From: Limibacillus halophilus
GTDB lineage: Bacteria > Pseudomonadota > Alphaproteobacteria > Kiloniellales > CECT-8803
Assembly (NCBI RefSeq): GCF_014191775.1
Contig: NZ_JACHXA010000007.1
Coordinates: 1-64,000, forward strand
DNA length: 64,000 nucleotides
Reading direction: 5' to 3'
The notes beneath the pieces were generated by a model, which was not told the DNA's origin, did no database searches, and saw nothing but the letters and a program-made list of their open reading frames with translations. Made by a program: the position numbers and the translations under genes. This document shows, in pieces, positions 17,913 to 26,866 of this stretch. Numbering within the stretch: the stretch's first letter is position 1; every line of letters begins with the position of its first letter.

Positions 17913-18593
17913 CTAGACAGAATTCTGCCGGAGGGTGCGTTTTTCGACGTCGTATCCTAGATGAAGCCATAGGGTTTTCTTGAACTCGGCCACGGTCCCG
18001 GTCATGTCGAAATCGTCAAGGATGAGTGATCGTGCCAAAACGCCGTCCAGGCTGGCTGAAATCATCGTGGCCACCGCGGCGGGCTCGACTTTTCTGAAGA
18101 TGCCCTTCTCGATTCCCTCGCGTATGAACTTCTCGAGGATTTCTCCCTCGTGCCGGTAGAATCGCTCCACCGGCTCGTTGGCATCGGGCAAAATTTCCAT
18201 CAAACCCTTCAGGTCGAGACTGATTTTCACCACATTGCGCAAGCGCTTATGCAGAACAACGTGAACATCAAACCACGCGCCAATCGCATCGGCGGCGTTG
18301 TCATAGTTCTTGCTGTCGCTATGGCTGCTGAAAAGCTCGAAGGCTTCGTCGATGGCATTCTCGATAGCAGCACGGAAGAGCTGCTCTTTACTTTCGTAAT
18401 AGTAATAGATCATCGCGCTGTTGATGCCCGCAGCGCGACTGATATCCCGAATGGTCACGGACGCAAAATGGCGCTCTGCGAAAAGGTCCAGTGCAATGCG
18501 AGCAAGGTCGTTGGCTCCGGGGCTGGCTTGATCAGCGCTCCTTCTGCCAAGCCTGGGCTCGGTCTTTCTCTTTTCTTTCGTGCTTCGAACCAT
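17913..18593 (-). CDS. TetR family transcriptional regulator
   Basis: A 226-residue repressor-type protein. The N-terminal helix-turn-helix is standard: ARIALDLFAERHFASVTIRD followed by ISRAAGINSAMIYYYYESKEQLF, about residues 28-75. The C-terminal ligand domain has no recognisable subtype. ATG 18593 has GGAAG upstream; a GTG two codons earlier is possible. It is convergent with the MFS gene and 745 bases from the folate-linked genes on its other side, so its target is not obvious. Confidence 0.88.
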   Translation of the reverse strand: MVRSTKEKRKTEPRLGRRSADQASPGANDLARIALDLFAERHFASVTIRDISRAAGINSAMIYYYYESKEQLFRAAIENAIDEAFELFSSHSDSKNYDNAADAIGAWFDVHVVLHKRLRNVVKISLDLKGLMEILPDANEPVERFYRHEGEILEKFIREGIEKGIFRKVEPAAVATMISASLDGVLARSLILDDFDMTGTVAEFKKTLWLHLGYDVEKRTLRQNSV

Positions 18594-19344
18594 TCTCACT
18601 TAGCTTCCGAAATAGAAATTGACTACCATCATGACCCTTGGAGACTGGCGGTTCGTGGGGCCCTGGCCCAACCGCCCACTTATCCAGAGTCAGTATAGGT
18701 CTTTGTCTCCGAAATTACCGGGTTGTTAAAAACGATCATTGTGAACACGCCAAGCGCGAACCGCACTCCGACTTTTTGCTTATGATTGCCAAGCGGTCAA
18801 CCCGGATTGTTGGTGTGGGAGTCATCGTCCTTTCTCAGCCGCCTTTCAATCGGTCAGAATCGAGAAGGTCGTGACGCCGGTATCATCCACTCCAAGTCGG
18901 CGCCAAGGCCTTCATTTCGAGCTGCGGGTGCGTTGGAAACCGGCTTAGCCGCAAGCAAGTATCGCTGCTTGCCCCTGCCGGGCGACGTCCGTCGCTATTA
19001 CCTTCCTTGCCATTTTCTCGATCAGGATTGAGAGCTTTCGGCCTCTTCGGTTGCGATCAATTGCCGCTATCGGGAGGGGAATATGACGTGGGCGCGCGGG
19101 CTGACCATCAAGAGCAAAAGCGGAGGGGTGAAATTTTTATCGAAGTTAAATAACTGATTGATTAAATCATAATTGAAGCTAGTCTGATTGTCGGTGGCTC
19201 GAACGGGGCCGCTCCGAAGGGGGAAAATTCAATGCGGAATGGGCGCCGCTCGACACGATTGGGGATGCCAGTGTGTCCGGGCAAGAAAGAGAAGCGAACA
19301 GCGCAGCGCTCGAACTGCATAAGTAAGATCCAGGAGGACATTTG
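18594..19344. other. Long intergenic region before the formimidoyltransferase
   Basis: About 750 bases without a supported gene, spanning the tetR promoter and the ftcD promoter. The last 270 bases contain an AT-rich patch with the near-palindrome TGATTAAATCA at 19159-19169, about 175 bases upstream of ftcD, a plausible regulator site. A 24-codon frame at 19083-19157 has a good ribosome binding site but no other support. Confidence 0.5.
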
Positions 19345-20286
19345 ATGGCTCAGTACATCCTTTCAGACCCAAATTTCAGCGATGGCACCCGCAAGGAAGT
19401 CATCGAACAGATTGTCAATCCGTTTCGCGACCGCAAGGGCGTCAAGCTCATCGGTTATGAGCCGGACGCAGATTTTGATCGCCTGCCCGTCGAGGTTTTG
19501 GGCCGTCCCGAGGCCGTTCGAGAGGCATTGCTGGAGTCCGCGGCGAAGGCCTACGAACTCATTGACATGGAACAGCAGCACGGCCGCCACCCACGTATCG
19601 GAGCCGTCGACACGATTGAGATTTATCCGGCAAAAGACATCACGGTAGAAGAGTGTCGGGACTTTGCCGAGGAGCTTGGTAAAGAACTATTCAAGCGCCA
19701 CGGCGTTCCTATTTACTTCACCGGCAAGAATGCCCGTAAGCCGGAGAATGAAGGCCTGACCTTCATCCGCAAGGGCAACTACGAAGGTCTTCGGGATGTT
19801 GTCGAAACGGACCCGAACAGGGCACCCGACCTTGGGCCGGCGAAGCTGCATCCGACGGCCGGAGCCACCATTGTTGGCGCATTGGACGAACATGACGCTT
19901 ACTTCAACGTGGTGCTCGATACGACGGACCTGGCGATCGCCAAGAAGCTGGCCAGCTACGTGCGTGGCAGGACCGGTGGCTTCACAAATATCCAGGGCGT
20001 TATTGGCTTGCCGCAGACACACCGTCGAACTGGAAAGGCTTGCACGATTGTTTCCTGCGAGGTCAGCAATCCGCTCAAGACACCTCTGCACCGCATTTAC
20101 AATCTGCTCAAGTCGGAAGCCGCGCGATACGGCGTCAATGTGATAGCGGGCCAAGTTTGCGGAACCATCGCAGCCGAAGTTCTTGTGCAGACTGCGGAAT
20201 GGTATCTGCAGCTCGAAGCCATCAATGGGCCCTGGGATTACAAATCCCAGATCCTGGAAAACCACCTTCTCGAGCTGGAGGGCTGA
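19345..20286 (+). CDS. ftcD: Glutamate formimidoyltransferase
   Basis: A 313-residue stand-alone version of the N-terminal half of mammalian FTCD, which moves the formimino group of N-formimino-L-glutamate to tetrahydrofolate. Recognisable stretches are the N-terminal CDPNFS-like LSDPNFSDGTRKEV, HGRHPRIGAVDTIEIYP with the catalytic-site His, PIYFTGKNARKPEN, GPAKLHPTAGATIVGA and SCEVSNPLKTPLHR. AGGAGG precedes the ATG, making the adjacent TTG at 19342 unlikely. It forms a pathway pair with the cyclodeaminase at 22115, the two genes flanking a permease. This explains how FIGLU from the hut pathway could be processed without HutG or HutF. Confidence 0.93.
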   Translation: MAQYILSDPNFSDGTRKEVIEQIVNPFRDRKGVKLIGYEPDADFDRLPVEVLGRPEAVREALLESAAKAYELIDMEQQHGRHPRIGAVDTIEIYPAKDITVEECRDFAEELGKELFKRHGVPIYFTGKNARKPENEGLTFIRKGNYEGLRDVVETDPNRAPDLGPAKLHPTAGATIVGALDEHDAYFNVVLDTTDLAIAKKLASYVRGRTGGFTNIQGVIGLPQTHRRTGKACTIVSCEVSNPLKTPLHRIYNLLKSEAARYGVNVIAGQVCGTIAAEVLVQTAEWYLQLEAINGPWDYKSQILENHLLELEG

Positions 20287-20414
20287 CCACCCGCTTGGGC
20301 TCGACTCTATCCATTAACCCGTGACTCAGACAGCTCCCGAGAAAAATAAGAGCTTCAACGCCGAGAATCCGGGGCTGTCTGGTTACAATCATCGGGACTG
20401 GGGAGGACCGAAAA

Positions 20415-22025
20415 ATGGAAACCGTACTACCACAGCAGGGCGGGGTCGCTCGGCAGGAAGCCGAGTCTGGCCCCCAAATGAGGCGTGACGTCAATTGGTG
20501 GCAAGTCGTGTTTATTGCAGCAGGCTCACCGGCGTTGGTTATGTTCAGTCTTGGCGGCATCTCGGCCGTTACAGGCACAATCTCACCATTAGTTTGGTTC
20601 GTTTCGGTCATGATCGGCTTCGTGGCGATTTTCACCTACGCGGAAATTGCCGGGATGCACCCCAATAAATCAGGGGGTACAGCGGTTTACGGCGCGACGG
20701 CCTGGGTTCGATACAGCAAGATCATTGCGCCCATGTCCATTTGGTCAAATTGGTTGGCCTGGAGCCCGATCCTGGCAATTGGATCGGGTTTGGGCTCAGG
20801 ATACCTGTTATCCATCTTTCTGCCGGCCGACCACGCGCTGAATACCTGGCAACTGACACTCATCGATCTCGGATTCTTGAAGAATGATCTCTCGATCCGA
20901 ATCAATACGCAGTTCATCGTCGGTACGGTCTTGATGGTGATTGTCTGGAGTATCCAGCACGCTGGTATTTCCAGAACAGCCCGTGTTCAGATCATCTTGA
21001 CCCTAGGTGGGATCATTCCCCTGATGTTTGTCACGATCATTCCGCTGATCGTCGGCAAGGTCGAGATGAGCAACTTCACGCCTTTCGTACCGCTCAATGG
21101 CGAGTGGAATCTTGATGGCTGGGGCTTGATGTTGGGCGGCATGTTCCTGGCTGCCTGGTCTGCTTATGCGGCTGAGAATGCCGTTTGCTACATGAGCGAA
21201 ATGAAGGACCCCAGACGTGAGGGCGCTAAAGCCATTATCTGGTCCGGCGTGCTTTGCGTCGTGCTCTATTCGCTCGTCCCATTTGTGTTCCAAGGGGTTC
21301 TTGGCACTGAGTACATGCTTTCTCCGGGGATTGTGACCGGTGAGGGCGTCGGCGTAGCGCTGGCCAGTATGATCGGCGGCGGCACGATTATCGGAAAAAT
21401 CGTCGTCGTTATGCTGACCTTCACACTATTCCTGGCGATCATGACGGCAATGGCTGGGTCTTCCCGGACTCTCTACCAGGGCGGACATGATGGTTGGATG
21501 CCCAAATTCCTCGACAATCTGAATGAGAATGGGGTGCCGACGCGCGCGATGTGGACGGACCTTGCGTTCAACGCATTGCTTCTCTTGATGTCCGACTATC
21601 TATTCGTCCTGGCGGTCTCGGCCGTCAATTACGTTCTGTTCCACTACCTGAATCTGAACGCGGGGTGGATTCATCGGATCGACAATGCACGTGCAACACG
21701 GCCTTATCGGGCACCATTCCTGCTGTTCGTGGGAGGCATCGCCCTGGCCTATGTGAATGCCTTCCTGATTGGTGCGGGTGCCAATCTGTGGGGCAACTCG
21801 ATCCTGTTCATCGGACTCGTCGCCGCCTTCATTTCCACGCCTTTGTTCTGGTATCGGCACCATGTCGTGGACAAGGGCAAGTTTCCAGAACACATGCTTG
21901 CCGACTTGATTCCGGAGGGGGAAGACGACGTGGGGCCGACAAAGGCCGGGAATCTCCCGTACCTGGCCTTAGCCGGCGGCGTTGTGGCGATGATGGCCGG
22001 TTATGTCACCTTCTGGCTGGTTTAG
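20415..22025 (+). CDS. APC superfamily amino acid permease
   Basis: A 536-residue inner-membrane protein with about twelve helices. An N-terminal VNWWQVVFIAAGSPALVMFS is followed by GGISAVTGTISPLVW, and FTYAEIAGMHPNKSGGTAVY and SAYAAENAVCYMSEMKDPRR are typical of the APC fold. GGGAGGACC lies seven bases before the ATG. It sits between the two folate-linked formimino enzymes, so histidine, urocanate or formiminoglutamate are sensible substrate guesses, but none can be read from the sequence. Confidence 0.88.
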   Translation: METVLPQQGGVARQEAESGPQMRRDVNWWQVVFIAAGSPALVMFSLGGISAVTGTISPLVWFVSVMIGFVAIFTYAEIAGMHPNKSGGTAVYGATAWVRYSKIIAPMSIWSNWLAWSPILAIGSGLGSGYLLSIFLPADHALNTWQLTLIDLGFLKNDLSIRINTQFIVGTVLMVIVWSIQHAGISRTARVQIILTLGGIIPLMFVTIIPLIVGKVEMSNFTPFVPLNGEWNLDGWGLMLGGMFLAAWSAYAAENAVCYMSEMKDPRREGAKAIIWSGVLCVVLYSLVPFVFQGVLGTEYMLSPGIVTGEGVGVALASMIGGGTIIGKIVVVMLTFTLFLAIMTAMAGSSRTLYQGGHDGWMPKFLDNLNENGVPTRAMWTDLAFNALLLLMSDYLFVLAVSAVNYVLFHYLNLNAGWIHRIDNARATRPYRAPFLLFVGGIALAYVNAFLIGAGANLWGNSILFIGLVAAFISTPLFWYRHHVVDKGKFPEHMLADLIPEGEDDVGPTKAGNLPYLALAGGVVAMMAGYVTFWLV

Positions 22026-22114
22026 TTAGGAAATGACTGTTGGTCTCGGTTTTGGAGGCGCCCGAAAGAGCGCCTCCATCACCACAGGTAATCAAACAAA
22101 CTAGAGGCTTTAAA

Positions 22115-22741
22115 ATGCTCGTGAAACATACCGTTGAAGAATTCAGTAGGGTATTGGCTTCGGACGCTCCGGCGCCTGGCGGCGGAAGTGTTGCAGCCTT
22201 ATCTGGTGCGCTGGGCGCCGATTTGGTCACTATGGTTTGCAATCTGAGTATCGGGCGCGAGAACTTTGAAGCGCACAGCGACGAGTTGAAGCGTTCTTTG
22301 GCAAAAGCCCAGGCACTTTCAGCCAGTCTTCTCCAACGTGTCGATCTTGATACCGAAGCTTTCACCGGTGTTATGAAGGCTTTCAAGATGCCAAAAGCAA
22401 CGGATGAGGAGAAGCTTGCCCGCAGTTCTGCGATACAGGCAGGGTACCAGGATGCAATTCAATCGCCGCTCGGGATTGCCCGCGAGTGTGTTGCGGTTCT
22501 GGAACTTGCAGAAGGCCTGTTGGGGCGCTCCAATCCCAACGCCCTGAGCGACTTGGGGGTGGCTGCGCAACAGGCTTATGCCGGCCTTGAAGGGGCAATC
22601 ATGAACGTCAGGATCAATATCCCGAGTATCAAAGACGCGGCCTTTGTTCAGGCGGCATCATCAGAGGTTGAAGAGCTTCTCGGCAAGGGTTCGGCAATTT
22701 CTGAGCGTGTGCACGGCTACGTCACCGCGAACCTGACTTGA
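22115..22741 (+). CDS. fchA: Formimidoyltetrahydrofolate cyclodeaminase
   Basis: A 208-residue protein equal to the C-terminal half of mammalian FTCD. It converts 5-formimino-THF to 5,10-methenyl-THF and releases ammonia. The diagnostic APAPGGGSVAALSGALGADL lies at about 17-36, followed by MVCNLSIGRENF, and the rest is helical as expected, with AYAGLEGAIMNVRINIPSI near the end. AGAGG precedes ATG 22115; the frame open from 22040 adds only unrelated residues. It is third in the ftcD-permease-fchA row. Confidence 0.92.
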   Translation: MLVKHTVEEFSRVLASDAPAPGGGSVAALSGALGADLVTMVCNLSIGRENFEAHSDELKRSLAKAQALSASLLQRVDLDTEAFTGVMKAFKMPKATDEEKLARSSAIQAGYQDAIQSPLGIARECVAVLELAEGLLGRSNPNALSDLGVAAQQAYAGLEGAIMNVRINIPSIKDAAFVQAASSEVEELLGKGSAISERVHGYVTANLT

Positions 22742-22755
22742 GGATTTAGTTCTTG

Positions 22756-22782
22756 TTGCCCCGGCCCCAGGGTCGGGGGCAA
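22756..22782 (+). terminator. Stem-loop after the cyclodeaminase
   Basis: TTGCCCC-GGCCC pairs with GGGTC-GGGGGCAA with one bulge and a G-T pair, 14 bases after the stop. No T-tract follows, so termination would be weak or Rho-assisted. It lies where the ftcD transcript should end before the next promoter. Confidence 0.45.
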
Positions 22783-22885
22783 GTCATTCGCCATCAAGCA
22801 CGCACCAATACCTTTCTCTAATGCATCGCCTGACATCGCAGTGTGACCGCGCTATCTTCGGTTTGATTTTGAGGGGACCGATTGA

Positions 22886-23467
22886 ATGAGCGATCCATTG
22901 GGTGATGCCGCCGATTCCTTTGCGCTTAATATCGGCAAGCGCATTCGTTATTTTCGAGGGCTCCGAGGCCTGTCGCTTTCAGAACTGTCGAGACAGTCGA
23001 GTATCGCCAAGGGCACCCTGTCCCGCCTCGAATCGGGCCAGGGAAACCCTACGATTATGACCCTTGCATCCTTGGCTTTGGTTCTCGATGTCACGCCGAG
23101 CGATTTCATCCAATCTATGCCTGGATCATCAACTTCGGACGCCCGCTCACTCGCGGGTCCCGGACTGCAAATGCTGTTCATACATCGCACGGTATCGAAC
23201 GCTGTGTGGGAACTGTACGAAACAACAATACCGGCACTAAAGGAGCCAATCGTCTCTAAGACACACAGAGGCGTTGAGCACCTGTTGATGTTGGACGGCG
23301 AGGCGGAGGTTGGGCCGATCAATGGACCTGTGTGGATTAAGAGCGGTCAGCACACGTCCTTCGCCGGGGATGTGCCGCATCTCTATTGGTCACCCAAAGG
23401 CCCGTCGCGCCTTTACTTAATGATGGAGTATCCCCTATCGGAATCCTCGCAAGACGATAAACCGTAA
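22886..23467 (+). CDS. XRE family regulator with C-terminal cupin domain
   Basis: A 193-residue regulator. Residues about 15-70 are a Cro/C1-type helix-turn-helix (GKRIRYFRGLRGLSLSELSR followed by QSSIAKGTLSRLESGQGNPT). From about 115 a single cupin domain follows (HRGVEHLLMLDGEAEVG ... GQHTSFAGDVPHLYWS), which usually senses a small ligand. GAGGGGACC precedes the ATG. It is convergent with the SDR gene, only 7 bases between stop codons. Regulators of this build often control amino acid or amine transport and catabolism nearby; the adc-putP-SDR operon is a candidate target. Confidence 0.88.
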   Translation: MSDPLGDAADSFALNIGKRIRYFRGLRGLSLSELSRQSSIAKGTLSRLESGQGNPTIMTLASLALVLDVTPSDFIQSMPGSSTSDARSLAGPGLQMLFIHRTVSNAVWELYETTIPALKEPIVSKTHRGVEHLLMLDGEAEVGPINGPVWIKSGQHTSFAGDVPHLYWSPKGPSRLYLMMEYPLSESSQDDKP

Positions 23468-23474
23468 AGTGCGG

Positions 23475-24242
23475 TTACCAGATTACCCAACCACCATCCA
23501 CATTGAGAGTATGGCCGGTAATATATGATGCGGCGGCAGAGGCTAAGAACACCACGGCGCCAGCAATTTCGTCAGGCTGACCAACCCGCTTCATTGGAAT
23601 TTTTGCAGTAGTCAGATGCTCGAAGTAGGTGGGGTCGGTCAAGTAGCGGCGCGTCATTTCGGTGTCAATGTACCCTGGGGCAATGGCATTGACGCGGATG
23701 CCCGCCCCGGCCATCTCAACAGCGAAGTTCTTGGTGATTTGAATAACTGCAGCCTTGGTGCCGTCATAAGCCGAGGAGATGGGGCCATCCACCACCATGC
23801 CGCCGATGGACGCGATGTTGACGATTGCGCCGCCCATTGACCGTTTGATCATTGACCGGCAGACGTGCTGACTCATTTCATAGACAGCGCGAAAGTTAAC
23901 CTGAACAGTGATGTCAAACTCTCGTAAGTCATAGTCAAGAGCTGCCCCCGGGCGGGATAGGCCTGCGTTGTTGACCAGGATATCTATGCCTTCGAAGTGT
24001 TGATCGCAGAACGCAACTGCGTCCCGGATAGAGTCGCTATCTGTTACATCCAAGCTCCTGACGATGATCTCGGTATCTACGCCGTCACGCGTTGTGGGGA
24101 CCTGTTCCATCGTGTCGATATTCAGGTCCGTTGCGATCACACGCGCACCAGCCTCGGCTAACGCCACCACTTGAGCGCGGCCAAGCCCCCCACCCGCGCC
24201 AGTTACGAGGGCGGTTTTGCCCTCCAAGCTGAAAGCCTTCAT
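23475..24242 (-). CDS. Short-chain dehydrogenase/reductase
   Basis: A 255-residue classical [14 protein letters not shown] nucleotide loop (about 12-22), NNAG (about 91), catalytic Ser in NIASIGG, YDGTK for Tyr-xxx-Lys, and a C-terminal NVDGGWVIW. The start at 24242 follows GAAAGG; six more codons upstream are unlikely to be used. It is the last gene of a leftward group behind a PutP-type symporter and an acetoacetate-decarboxylase-like gene, so a small keto or hydroxy acid substrate is plausible. The specific reaction is unknown. Confidence 0.9.
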   Translation of the reverse strand: MKAFSLEGKTALVTGAGGGLGRAQVVALAEAGARVIATDLNIDTMEQVPTTRDGVDTEIIVRSLDVTDSDSIRDAVAFCDQHFEGIDILVNNAGLSRPGAALDYDLREFDITVQVNFRAVYEMSQHVCRSMIKRSMGGAIVNIASIGGMVVDGPISSAYDGTKAAVIQITKNFAVEMAGAGIRVNAIAPGYIDTEMTRRYLTDPTYFEHLTTAKIPMKRVGQPDEIAGAVVFLASAAASYITGHTLNVDGGWVIW

Positions 24243-24319
24243 TTTAAGCCTTTCTCGCATTGCGATGTTTGGCGGCCCTTACTCAGACAGACCGCCAAAC
24301 ATCGTTTGATATAGGTAAT

Positions 24320-25834
24320 CTACGACGCACGAACCGCGTCCGACGAGCCAACATGGGTAATGGCTTGTTCGGACGGTAGCGATGCCTTCGTAATTTTGCT
24401 AACTGCGAAAACCAGGATCCCGCTCAAGAAGAAGGCAGGCACCATTTCATAAAGGCCAAAGGGCGTGCCCATTTGCTTCCAAGCCACAACGGCGATAGCG
24501 CCGGAAAGCATCCCGACCAACGCACCGTTCCTGGTTACTCCCTTCCAGTAGAGCGAAATAAGGATCAGGGGTCCGAATGCGGCTCCAAAACCGGCCCAAG
24601 CATAGCCGACCAATCCCAAGACGCTGCCGCCTTGCAACGCTAGGATGAATGCGATGAGCGCAACGACAACTATCAAAGCCCGGCCGATCCATACCAGCTG
24701 GTTCTGTGATGCATTACGATTGAGCAGCGCGCGATAGATATCCTCGGTGAGCGCCGACGACGTAACCAGCAACTGAGAATCCGCAGTGGACATGATCGCC
24801 GCGAGTACGGCTGCCAGCATGATGCCGCCGATCCAAGGGTTCATGACCGCCCCTGTAAGGGCTAGGAACACTTTTTCGGGGTCATCTAGTGGCGTTTCAA
24901 AGTAAACGATACCAGCCAATCCAACAAGCAAGGCACCGAACATGGAAACCAGGACCCAAGTCATGCCGATTCGGCGGGCTGCCGGAATCTGCTCAGGGGA
25001 TCGAATGCCCATGAAGCGAGCAAGGATGTGCGGTTGACCAAAATAACCCAGTCCCCAGGCCATGCTGGAGACGATAGCAATCAATCCGAAAGTCCCGCCA
25101 GCGCTCCAAGTACCGCTCACGGCGTCGAAAGAAGTTTGGCTGCCAAGTGCTAGCAACGTCGGTTCGCGGGCTTCAATGCCTTCGACAAGGTTACTGAATC
25201 CACCAACAGCGAACACGGCAATCAAGGGGACGACGACTAGCGCAAAAACCATCAACAATCCCTGCACCACGTCAGTGTAACTTACGGCGAGAAAGCCACC
25301 AATGAAGGTATAGACGACGACAACGGCAACGCTGAGCGCCACGGCCGTTGTGAACTCGACGCCAAAAACCTCACCGAATAGGAGGCCACCGGCAACAAGG
25401 CCGGAAGAAACATAAAGCGTGTAGAAAATAAGAATAATAATGGCTGAAAAAATACGTAGCACCCGTGTCCTATCTTCAAAGCGGTACTCAAAAAATGCGG
25501 AGATGGTCAGGGCATCATTTGCTTGCTCGGTGTAAACCCGCAGTCGCGCAGCCAGAAATTTCCAAGACAGATAGATGCCTACAGCAAGGCCGAATATCAT
25601 CCAGACGGCGTCGAGTCCCGCAGCATAGGCCCAGCCTGGAAGACCGAGGAGCAACCACCCGCTACTGTCGCTCGCATGAGCACTCAATGCCGCTGTCGTG
25701 CTGTTCAGTCGGCGTCCGCCCAGAATGAAGTCGCCAAGCGTGTTTGTACTCCGGTAGCAGTAAATGCCAATGAACACCATCAACGCCAGATAGGCGCCAA
25801 AGGTGATGAGTGCAGGAAATGACATTCCAGACAT
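24320..25834 (-). CDS. putP: Sodium/solute symporter, PutP (proline) type
   Basis: A 504-residue SSS family transporter with about 13 helices. The family features are ALSAHASDSSGWLLLGLPGW in helix 2 (sodium site region), YTEQANDALTISAFFEYRFE, DVVQGLLMVFALVVVP and the Ser-rich AAVLAAIMSTADSQLLVTSS near helix 8, all as in PutP sodium:proline symporters. GGGGAGGT before ATG 25834 decides the start. Its neighbours, an SDR and an Adc-like enzyme, are not proline genes, so the true substrate may be another small acid or amino acid. Confidence 0.88.
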   Translation of the reverse strand: MSGMSFPALITFGAYLALMVFIGIYCYRSTNTLGDFILGGRRLNSTTAALSAHASDSSGWLLLGLPGWAYAAGLDAVWMIFGLAVGIYLSWKFLAARLRVYTEQANDALTISAFFEYRFEDRTRVLRIFSAIIILIFYTLYVSSGLVAGGLLFGEVFGVEFTTAVALSVAVVVVYTFIGGFLAVSYTDVVQGLLMVFALVVVPLIAVFAVGGFSNLVEGIEAREPTLLALGSQTSFDAVSGTWSAGGTFGLIAIVSSMAWGLGYFGQPHILARFMGIRSPEQIPAARRIGMTWVLVSMFGALLVGLAGIVYFETPLDDPEKVFLALTGAVMNPWIGGIMLAAVLAAIMSTADSQLLVTSSALTEDIYRALLNRNASQNQLVWIGRALIVVVALIAFILALQGGSVLGLVGYAWAGFGAAFGPLILISLYWKGVTRNGALVGMLSGAIAVVAWKQMGTPFGLYEMVPAFFLSGILVFAVSKITKASLPSEQAITHVGSSDAVRAS

Positions 25835-25879
25835 GTGTAACCTCCCCATTCACATGATGACTATGCGGAACCCGTGGCT

Positions 25880-26581
25880 TTAGTTATTCAGGTCCGCAAC
25901 GATTGAGCCGTTGCCCAACAGGAAATCGACAACCGTGATCTCGGCGCCGACGATGGCCTTGACGCCAATTTTGGGCAAAGGGTCGTCGTCGTTGCCGCCG
26001 AGCGTCAGCGTGGCAGAACCCGGGATTGTCTCTTTGAGTTTGATGTCGCCAAGGTCGTTTCGAATGACTTGGTAATAGTCGAACCCAGAACCATCCGCGG
26101 CGGCAAAGGTTTTGATCTGCAAGCGTGGATGCATGACTGGCTTTTCGAAGGCAACATCGCTGGGCGTGAAGGTCACATCGATCAGCGTTGCCCCGCGACG
26201 CACGACTTTGCCGGTGGTGCCGTCTCGGCCTAATGTGACCTCTGCAATCTTCTTGGGATAACCCCAAATTTCCCGACCCGCCGCCAAGGAGTCGTCCGAC
26301 GAGACGTATTCTAGCGCTACATGCGCGCCTACGATGCTGTCATACCGCGCCGGAATGACCAGGCCGGCTTCCGTGTAACTTCCGAGGGGGCCAGCGTCTG
26401 GAGCGTCCATAACGAAGACCTCGCAAGTGTCGCCAACCAATTCAAACTCATCGGGCAAAAACCGGGTTAGCGCTGCCGGGTCGCATTGGCAAAAGACGCT
26501 AATCTTGCGGACGTTCCTGTAGTGATAGGGTAGTTCGGCGTAAAGCGGCGCGATGTGTGGCGTAGAAAAGGGTCTTTGCAT
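25880..26581 (-). CDS. Acetoacetate decarboxylase family protein
   Basis: A 233-residue Adc-fold protein. The Schiff-base lysine lies in AAGREIWGYPKKIAEV, matching the GRExxGxPKK signature of acetoacetate decarboxylase, and the N terminus (AELPYHYRNVRKISVFCQCD) and TEAGLVIPARYD also fit. Some homologues catalyse aldol or dehydration chemistry instead, so decarboxylation is probable, not certain. ATG 26581 is preferred; the GGAG is 11 bases upstream, and TTG 26602 is an alternative. It is first of the adc-putP-SDR operon and lies 26 bases downstream of a perfect palindrome. Confidence 0.85.
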   Translation of the reverse strand: MQRPFSTPHIAPLYAELPYHYRNVRKISVFCQCDPAALTRFLPDEFELVGDTCEVFVMDAPDAGPLGSYTEAGLVIPARYDSIVGAHVALEYVSSDDSLAAGREIWGYPKKIAEVTLGRDGTTGKVVRRGATLIDVTFTPSDVAFEKPVMHPRLQIKTFAAADGSGFDYYQVIRNDLGDIKLKETIPGSATLTLGGNDDDPLPKIGVKAIVGAEITVVDFLLGNGSIVADLNN

Positions 26582-26606
26582 ATCGGGACGAACTCCGGTC
26601 AATAGA

Positions 26607-26628
26607 ATCGTTCATTAAAATGAACGAT
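26607..26628. promoter_or_regulatory. Perfect 22-base palindrome upstream of the adc operon
   Basis: ATCGTTCATT and AATGAACGAT are exact inverted copies separated by AA. The site lies 26 bases upstream of the adc start codon, where a bound repressor would block transcription. Arms of this length and AT-rich centre are typical of TetR- or MarR-type operators; the cognate regulator is not clear. Confidence 0.65.
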
Positions 26629-26713
26629 AACCGAAGCTGACGTCAAGCGATTCCGAAAAAACGGAATGCGAGCGTTTACCAGGCAACCCCTTACGGTCTA
26701 AACGAACTCTCGA

Positions 26714-26866
26714 CTAAGGGTCTTTCTTACTCATCTTCCAGCCTACCAGACTTATTCCTACCATCAAACCGTGATGGCCGAAAATGATCGCCCAGTCATG
26801 CGTATGGGCCGATAGGATGTTCAGAGACGAACCGCTAGCCCTTGGATACTTGGCAGCCGTCGTCAT
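26714..26866 (-). CDS. Possible 50-residue membrane protein overlapping the redoxin gene
   Basis: An ATG inside the last codons of the redoxin gene, in another frame, opens 50 codons starting MTTAAKYPRASG and continuing HDWAIIFGHHGLMVGISLVG then WKMSKKDP. The middle is one hydrophobic helix with a positive tail, as in small single-span proteins. No clear ribosome binding site is visible, so it would depend on coupling with the redoxin gene. I know no family. Confidence 0.35.
   Translation of the reverse strand: MTTAAKYPRASGSSLNILSAHTHDWAIIFGHHGLMVGISLVGWKMSKKDP

Noticed and set aside
19083-19157. 24-codon frame with GGGAGGGG before ATG in the gap upstream of ftcD
   Set aside because: Too short, no family and far from the next gene; it could be a leader peptide but nothing supports that.
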